NCBI GenBank assembly: GCA_038203635.1
Contig: JBBRDT010000065.1
Location: 1-19,481, forward strand
Direction of reading: 5' to 3'
Length of the DNA stretch: 19,481 bases
Origin: DASRIA01 sp038203635
Lineage (GTDB): Bacteria > Actinomycetota > Thermoleophilia > Solirubrobacterales > JBBDJG01
Part shown: in pieces, positions 14,627 through 19,481 of the stretch
Position numbering within the stretch: the first letter of the stretch is position 1
How the letters are laid out: each line of letters opens with the position of its first letter
Notes under the pieces: generated by a model
Seen by the model: only the letters and a program-made list of their open reading frames with translations
Told to the model about the DNA's origin: nothing
The model's database searches: none
Program-made: the position numbers and the translations under genes

Positions 14627-16257
14627 CGGGAGAGCGTGTCGCAACCGCGCGCCGCGAGGCCGGCTTGACCCAGAAGGAGCTGGCCGACCGGCTCGGCGTC
14701 TCGCTGTGGAACGTCGAGCGCATGGAGGACGGGCAGGAGGACGCCCTCGCGCGGCTCGACGCCCTGGCGCGCGCGACCGGGAAGCCGCGGGCCTGGTTCG
14801 ACACCGCCGAGAGCGGGGACGACCACGCCGACGGCACGGCGGCGCCCGAGATCGACAGGGCGCGGGTGCTGGTCGTTGCCTGGGCGATCATCCTCCTGGT
14901 CTGCATCCGCTTCTTCAGCGAGGTGGTGCCGCTCCTCCCGCGGGCGGTCAACTTCATCGACATCCCGATCTTCGTCGCGCTCGTGCTGGCCGCCGTGCTG
15001 CTCCCGTCCCAGCACACCCGGCTCGACCGTAGTCCCGCCCTCGTGTTCCTGCTCCCGGGGCTGGCGTTCCTGACGGTGTGCGCGTTCTCGATCCTGGTCA
15101 ATCCCGGCCGCATCGCGACCGGCCCCTCGCTGGTGTTCACCTACGGGTACCTGGCGCCGGTCGGCGTCTACTTCGCCGTCTACCGCCTGTGGCCGGTGGG
15201 GGCGGCCATGTCGCTTTCGCGGCTGTTCGTCGGACTGGCGCTGCTTCAGCTCGCGGTCGTGGCGACGATCAGCTTGCCGCGGTCTCTCGCACAGGACAAT
15301 CCCGACCTGGTCAGCGGCACCTTCGGGGCCAATGCCTACCAGCTCGTGTTCTTCCTGCTCGTGGCGGGCGCACTGCTCGCGGGGATCTTCACCTTCGAGC
15401 CCGAGCGGCGCGTCGCAAAATGGGTGCCGGTGCTGTTCGCCGCGATGCTGGCGACCGTCTTCCTGGCGCAGTACCGGGCGCTGATCCTCACGACCGCCGT
15501 CACGCTCCTGATGATCGGCCTCCTGCTGGGCACCGTGAAGGTGCGCGGGCTGGTGTTGGGATTGGGGGTGATCGCGATCTTCGTCGGGACCCTCTCCCTC
15601 ACCGCACAGTCGTTGCCCGGCCTGAACCTGGCCCCGGCGGTGAAAGCCTTCACCTCGAATCCCGGACAGATGGTGGTGGAGCGGATCCGCGCCCTCGACC
15701 ACCTCTCGCACCTGTACACCGACCACCCCCGCTACATGCTCACCGGGACCGGGCCCGGCACGTACGCCAGCCGCGCGTGGCAGACCTTCGCGCAGGCCGA
15801 CAGGCAGTCGAAGTCCAACGTCGCGGGGAGCTACGTGCTGGGATTGACGGGCGGCAAGATCTACCACACCGACGTGTCCGACAAGTACATCTCCCCGCAG
15901 GCCGACAACCCGCAGGTGTTCCAGGGCTCCTACGCCCTCAAGTACCCCTATTCCGACTACACGTCCCTGCTGGCCGAGGTTGGGTTCTTCGGCTTCGCCG
16001 CGATGGTCTTCATCTACGTCGCGGCGCTCTTCCGGGCAGGGAAGATGACACTGATCTTGCGACGGGTGGCGCCGCGGGGCGATCCGCTGCCGGCGCTTGC
16101 GCTGGCGAGCACCGTGGGCTTCTTCGTCCTGCTTCAGATGGGCATCCTCCAGAGCTGGCTGGAGGTGACACGGCTGACGTTTCCGACATGGATTCTCCTG
16201 GCGGTCGTGAGCAAGGAGTTTCATGCTCGGTCCGACGCTGACCGTGCACTGACGTGA
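14623..16257 (+). CDS. XRE-type helix-turn-helix domain fused to Wzy/O-antigen-ligase-like membrane protein
   Basis: This 544-residue protein starts at ATG 14623, in an ATGA overlap with the glycosyltransferase stop. Residues 3-37 are a textbook XRE/lambda-repressor-like HTH: ERVATARREAGLTQKELADR, then LGVSLWNVERMEDGQ. A SinR-like continuation, LARLDALARATGKPRAWF, ends near 59. After an acidic linker (60-78) there are about eleven hydrophobic segments, starting at about 82-100. A long extracytoplasmic loop (about 328-446) contains HPRYMLTGTGPGTYASR, the GxGPGT-type motif of Wzy/WaaL-like proteins. The membrane part should polymerise or ligate lipid-linked repeat units on the outer face of the membrane. 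The HTH would lie in the cytoplasm and could bind DNA, or a protein as RodZ binds MreB. Frame and codon use continue unbroken across the junction. Position between a glycosyltransferase and Wzx supports the polymerase role. Confidence 0.85.
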   Translation: MTGERVATARREAGLTQKELADRLGVSLWNVERMEDGQEDALARLDALARATGKPRAWFDTAESGDDHADGTAAPEIDRARVLVVAWAIILLVCIRFFSEVVPLLPRAVNFIDIPIFVALVLAAVLLPSQHTRLDRSPALVFLLPGLAFLTVCAFSILVNPGRIATGPSLVFTYGYLAPVGVYFAVYRLWPVGAAMSLSRLFVGLALLQLAVVATISLPRSLAQDNPDLVSGTFGANAYQLVFFLLVAGALLAGIFTFEPERRVAKWVPVLFAAMLATVFLAQYRALILTTAVTLLMIGLLLGTVKVRGLVLGLGVIAIFVGTLSLTAQSLPGLNLAPAVKAFTSNPGQMVVERIRALDHLSHLYTDHPRYMLTGTGPGTYASRAWQTFAQADRQSKSNVAGSYVLGLTGGKIYHTDVSDKYISPQADNPQVFQGSYALKYPYSDYTSLLAEVGFFGFAAMVFIYVAALFRAGKMTLILRRVAPRGDPLPALALASTVGFFVLLQMGILQSWLEVTRLTFPTWILLAVVSKEFHARSDADRALT

Positions 16258-17600
16258 GGGAGCGCCTGAGGGGGGCGCTCGTCCGCAACTCGGCATGGGC
16301 GCTCGCCTCCTCGGGGGTGATCGCCTTCGCGATCTTCGCGGAGACGATCATCCTGGCCCGGTACCTGGAGCCCGGCGAGCTCGGCGTGCTGCTGCTGGTG
16401 ATCGCATATCCGGAGGCGATCCAGCAACTGCTCGACTTCCGCGTCAAGGACGCGACGACGAAGTACCTGTCCGAGTTCCTCGCTCACGAGCGCCCTGCGC
16501 ATGCGGTCGCGCTCGTGAAGTTCCTCTGGGTCATCGACGTCGCGGTCGGCGCGGTCGCATTGCTGATCGTGCTCGCCACGGCGGGCATCGCCTCGAGCCT
16601 GTTCGTCGACAACCCGGACGCGACTCGGCTGATGTCGATCTATGCGTTCGGGATGTTCTTCGCGTGTCTCGACTCCGCCGCGGGCTCTGTGCTGCGCGTG
16701 ATGGACCGCTTCGGGCTTGCCTTCGCGGCGGGCACCTCCGGGATTGCCGGGCGGCTCGCGCTCATCGGCCTGGTCGTCGCCCTCGGAGGCGGACTGGAAG
16801 CGATCGTGTGGGCGCGCGTCGGCGGGGAGGTCCTGCTCGCACTGCTTCAGGGCGCGGCCACGGTTGCGGTGCTGAGGCCGCTGCTGCGGCACCGGCGGTC
16901 AGCGCCCGTCTCACTGCTCGGGGAGCGCCGCCGCGAGATCCGAACCTTCCTCTTCCACACCAACCTCACCGGTGCAGCGCGGATGGCGTCCGCCAAGCTC
17001 GACACGTTACTCGTCGGTGCGCTGGCGACGCCCGCGATCGTCAGCTTCTACAAGCTGGGGCTTCAGTTCGGCAGAGTGCCCGCGCTCGCGACCGACGCGC
17101 TGCACGTCGCCCTGTTTCCCTCCATGGCGCGCGACTACGCCAGAGGCCGGATGCACCAGATCCGCGACGCCGTGCGCAACACGAGCATCCTGGTGGCTGC
17201 GTGCATGCTTCCCGTGCTGATCGTGGGAGGCCTGTTCGGCGAGACGATCATCGGCGCGCTCGCAGGCGACTCCTTCCGGGATGCGGGCACGCCCATGTTC
17301 CTGTGCCTGCTGGGGATCACGCCGCTGGTGGTCTTCTACTGGCTGCCGCCGCTGATGCTGACGACCGGCCACGCGGGCGCCCTGCTGAGAACCGTGATCG
17401 CCGGCACGATCGTGCAGCTCGCCGGGCTCGTGGTGCTGGTGCCGGGCCTTGACGCATCCGGCGCGGCAATCGGGTTCGCGCTCGGGAGCTTCGTCACGGT
17501 CGCGCTCGGGATCGGCTTCGTCCTACGGCGGGGTCTGCTCGCCGTGGATGACGCCGCGCCTCACCCGGTCACGCCGGTGAGCCAGTCGGCAAGCCGCTGA
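16254..17600 (+). CDS. Wzx-like oligosaccharide flippase (MOP/MATE-superfamily polysaccharide transporter)
   Basis: This 448-residue protein starts at GTG 16254, overlapping the previous TGA as GTGA. It has around twelve hydrophobic helices spread evenly over the whole length. The opening, NSAWALASSGVIAFAIFAET followed by ARYLEPGELGVLLLV, is typical of polysaccharide biosynthesis proteins that carry undecaprenyl-linked repeat units from the inner to the outer face of the membrane. A central break near residues 215-235 with KLDTLLVGALATPAIVSFYK marks the start of the second six-helix bundle. It is the last gene of the BY-kinase operon. Its last 40 bp overlap the 3' end of the convergent glycosyltransferase gene, so no terminator lies between them. 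Confidence 0.9.
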   Translation: MRERLRGALVRNSAWALASSGVIAFAIFAETIILARYLEPGELGVLLLVIAYPEAIQQLLDFRVKDATTKYLSEFLAHERPAHAVALVKFLWVIDVAVGAVALLIVLATAGIASSLFVDNPDATRLMSIYAFGMFFACLDSAAGSVLRVMDRFGLAFAAGTSGIAGRLALIGLVVALGGGLEAIVWARVGGEVLLALLQGAATVAVLRPLLRHRRSAPVSLLGERRREIRTFLFHTNLTGAARMASAKLDTLLVGALATPAIVSFYKLGLQFGRVPALATDALHVALFPSMARDYARGRMHQIRDAVRNTSILVAACMLPVLIVGGLFGETIIGALAGDSFRDAGTPMFLCLLGITPLVVFYWLPPLMLTTGHAGALLRTVIAGTIVQLAGLVVLVPGLDASGAAIGFALGSFVTVALGIGFVLRRGLLAVDDAAPHPVTPVSQSASR

Positions 17601-18673
17601 TCGGCCAGCTGCTGGGTGTACTCGGACTCGTAGCGAGCCCGGGCCGCTGCGCCCATGCGCGCTCGCAGGGTCTCGTCCGCGAGCAGCCGCAGCACGCGCT
17701 CGGCGACTCCAGCGGGGTCCGGCGCGTCGAGCACGAACGCATCGTCACCATCCGTGAGGCCGAGGTTGTAGTTCGCCTGCGCCGTCGTCACGATCGGCAT
17801 GCCTCGGCAAAGCGCCTCCATGAGGACGCGAGAATGCCCTTCGTTCTCACGCGCGGGGAACATCAGCACCGCGGCCGACTGAAGAAGCTCCTCCTTCTCC
17901 TTACCGCTGACGGGCGGCAGGAACCGGATCCGCTCTCCCGCCGGGGCGGCACGTGCGCGCAGCTCGCGCTCCAGCGAGGCGTCGTGCCACGCGCCCGCGA
18001 AGAGCACCTCGGCGCCGGGATTGCGCTCGAGCACGATCAGTGCCGCCTCGACCGCTTCGACGATTCCCTTCCCCCTGAGGAAGTTGCCGAGAAAGAGCAC
18101 GCGACCGGCTTGCCTTGTCACCGGCAGCCTGTCGAAGTCGGGCGTACCGATCGTGACGACCCTGAGCCGGTCCGCCGCCACGATGCCGCTCAGGCCGGGG
18201 CGGACGCGCTCCCCCCGAATCGCGACCGTCGAGATACGGCGAAAGGTGAACCGCATCCACCAGCGGCCGAGTGCCCCGCGATCGTCGTAGAACTCGCGGA
18301 ACCAGGTGTTGCCGATGTGCACCGCGGCCTTCCACCCGGCGAGGGTCGCGGCGTGAATGAACAGGGAGTCGCGCAGAAAGGCGCCCCAGTAGGCGGAGAT
18401 CGGCAGGTAGACGATCCCGGCCGGACTGCGCAGGCGTCCAAGGAGTTGGCCCAGGTTCTTCAGCCCGAGCGTCACGTTGCGCACGTCCCAGCGCTGCATC
18501 GTGGACAGCGGACGCCGATCGGTCGTGTCGATATGCTCGACAGCGAAGCGCTCGCGCAGCAGGTCGTTTTCGAGCGCGAGTTGAATGGAGACGGCAACGC
18601 CGTGGATCGGTGGCGGCACGGGTCCCATCACGATCAGCCGGGGCTTACGTCTCTCTGCACTCGTCCGAGCCAT
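17561..18673 (-). CDS. GT4-family glycosyltransferase
   Basis: This 370-residue protein starts at ATG 18673. The N-terminal glycine loop region reads VMGPVPPPIHGVAVSI (residues 15-30), typical of GT4 acceptor domains. The donor half carries VLFLGNFLRGKG with R199/K202, then LMFPARENEGHSRVLMEALC with the E-x7-E pair E278/E286 of retaining GT-B enzymes. It should transfer a sugar from a nucleotide donor to the growing lipid-linked unit. The sugar specificity is not readable. The ATG lies in the same CATG as the start of the divergent glycosyltransferase on the plus strand, and the 3' end overlaps the flippase gene by 40 bp. It thus has no private non-coding DNA on either side, and its promoter must lie inside the neighbouring coding region. 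Confidence 0.9.
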   Translation of the reverse strand: MARTSAERRKPRLIVMGPVPPPIHGVAVSIQLALENDLLRERFAVEHIDTTDRRPLSTMQRWDVRNVTLGLKNLGQLLGRLRSPAGIVYLPISAYWGAFLRDSLFIHAATLAGWKAAVHIGNTWFREFYDDRGALGRWWMRFTFRRISTVAIRGERVRPGLSGIVAADRLRVVTIGTPDFDRLPVTRQAGRVLFLGNFLRGKGIVEAVEAALIVLERNPGAEVLFAGAWHDASLERELRARAAPAGERIRFLPPVSGKEKEELLQSAAVLMFPARENEGHSRVLMEALCRGMPIVTTAQANYNLGLTDGDDAFVLDAPDPAGVAERVLRLLADETLRARMGAAARARYESEYTQQLADQRLADWLTGVTG

Positions 18674-19481
18674 GTCTTCTGATCTCGAGTCCCAAGTTGA
18701 AGGTGCGCGTCTGCGAGCAGGTGAGCTCGACGGAGCACTCGACGCCGGACCGGGAAAGGTACTGCGCGTGCTCCACCTTCTGTGGAGCGGGGAGACGGGC
18801 GGAATGGAGCGGGCCGTGTATCAGCTGGTACGCGAACAGCTCGCCGGCGACACGATCGCGCCGGCCGTGTTGTTTCCCGGACCGCGCGGGCCGTACTACG
18901 ACCGGCTCGTGCAGCTCGGCTGTCCCGTCACGTCACTGGGCCTGCCCCACGGGCGATCGCTGCGGCAGCTGACCGTGGCGCGACGCGCGATGCGCGGCTT
19001 CGACGTCCACCACTTTCACGCAGCGGAGCCCCTTCTGATGGCGGCCAGCGTCACGTGCCGGGGCACGACCCGCGTGTACACGCACAGAGGCGGTGGCGGT
19101 GTGCACAGCTCCTTCCGGCGCCGGGCTCGCTTCGCCATCACCGGCTCGCTGCTGCGCAGCTCCTTTCACGCGTTCTCGGGCAACACAGCGCATGGGGCGC
19201 GCGTTGGCGCCGAGCTGCTGCGCATCGATCCAGACCTGTTCGGGGTCACGTACAACGGGATCGAGTTCTCGCTCCTCGAGCCGGCGCGCCCGCCGGCCGA
19301 CGTGCGCGCCGAGCTCGGGCTGTCGTCGGAGTTCGTGCTCGGCACGGCCGCGATCCTGAAGGAGTGGAAGCGGGTCGACAGGCTCCTGCATGCGCTGCGC
19401 GAGCTCAAGGAGACCGGAACGGGCCCGGTGCGTCTGCTCGTCGTCGGTGACGGGCCCGAGCGCTCGCGCCTGGAAGAGCTG
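18672..19481 (+). CDS. GT4-family glycosyltransferase, 3' end beyond the window
   Basis: The frame is open from ATG 18672 through the last base, giving 270 codons with no stop, so the gene is truncated only by the window edge. After a 28-residue lead, the GT4 N-terminal domain starts as KVLRVLHLLWSGETGGMERA. An acceptor-domain stretch DVHHFHAAEPLLM follows, then the interdomain turn VTYNGIEF, the donor-domain start LGTAAILKEWKRVDRLL and LLVVGDGPERSRLEEL. The catalytic E-x7-E region lies outside the window. The first 28 residues lack family similarity, and no better start (only GTG 18768, inside the first strand) is available, so ATG 18672 is favoured. It is divergent from the preceding glycosyltransferase and continues the polysaccharide locus to the right. 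Confidence 0.88.
   Translation, partial: MSSDLESQVEGARLRAGELDGALDAGPGKVLRVLHLLWSGETGGMERAVYQLVREQLAGDTIAPAVLFPGPRGPYYDRLVQLGCPVTSLGLPHGRSLRQLTVARRAMRGFDVHHFHAAEPLLMAASVTCRGTTRVYTHRGGGGVHSSFRRRARFAITGSLLRSSFHAFSGNTAHGARVGAELLRIDPDLFGVTYNGIEFSLLEPARPPADVRAELGLSSEFVLGTAAILKEWKRVDRLLHALRELKETGTGPVRLLVVGDGPERSRLEEL

Noticed and set aside
13978..16296. 772-codon minus-strand open frame opposite the glycosyltransferase and Wzy-like gene
   Set aside because: Its composition (long runs rich in Gln, Arg, Glu and His) is typical of an antisense shadow; the plus strand has membrane segments and family motifs.
1..19481. tRNA, rRNA, insertion sequence or integrase that might mark a genomic island
   Set aside because: No tRNA cloverleaf, rRNA segment, transposase-like protein or terminal inverted repeats were seen by eye on either strand. 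A covariance-model scan could still reveal a small RNA that I cannot detect.

Overview
This is a high-GC actinobacterial-looking chromosomal segment. The GC-rich wobble positions, the frequent GTG starts, the leaderless-type promoters and the look of several proteins suggest the Thermoleophilia/Solirubrobacterales area. That assignment is an inference from sequence style and I could not test it.

Bases 1-5537 look like ordinary housekeeping or accessory metabolism. They hold the 3' end of an uncharacterised gene (1-399), an unrecognised multi-pass membrane protein (427-1692), and, facing it across a hairpin-forming repeat, a secreted M15-like peptidase (1770-2378, minus). Next come a two-domain VOC protein (2497-3183), an FAD-dependent oxidoreductase whose start is problematic (about 3203-4249), a YbdK-type carboxylate-amine ligase (4261-5352), and a 65-codon remnant of a PhoD-like phosphatase (5340-5537). 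Three of these genes have a TANNNT -10-like hexamer 7-8 nt before the start codon, which suggests leaderless transcripts.

From 5540 to the right edge the window is an exopolysaccharide or O-antigen-type locus of the Wzx/Wzy kind. It begins 2 bp after the truncated phosphatase. A PLP sugar aminotransferase (5540-6652) and an NAD-dependent Gfo/Idh/MocA sugar oxidoreductase (6748-7791) should make an amino-sugar nucleotide. A WbaP/CpsE-type polyprenyl glycosylphosphotransferase (7784-9238) should place the first sugar phosphate on undecaprenyl phosphate. A minus-strand MDR dehydrogenase fused to a second Gfo/Idh/MocA domain (9235-11346) converges on it, and the two stop codons share one CTAG. 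A tight four-gene plus-strand operon follows: Wzz/BY-kinase chain-length protein (11496-13085), GT4 glycosyltransferase (13109-14626), Wzy-like polymerase/ligase (14623-16257) and Wzx-like flippase (16254-17600). Two further GT4 glycosyltransferases come after it: one on the minus strand (17561-18673), and one on the plus strand that starts in the same CATG and runs off the end (18672-19481).

The most unusual item is the Wzy-like protein. In one uninterrupted frame it carries a clear XRE-type helix-turn-helix domain (residues about 3-60) in front of its membrane segments. This combination recalls RodZ architecture and could let a polysaccharide polymerase bind DNA or a cytoplasmic partner. 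No rRNA, tRNA, CRISPR array, insertion sequence or integrase was seen, and no stretch of more than about 150 bp lacks a gene.
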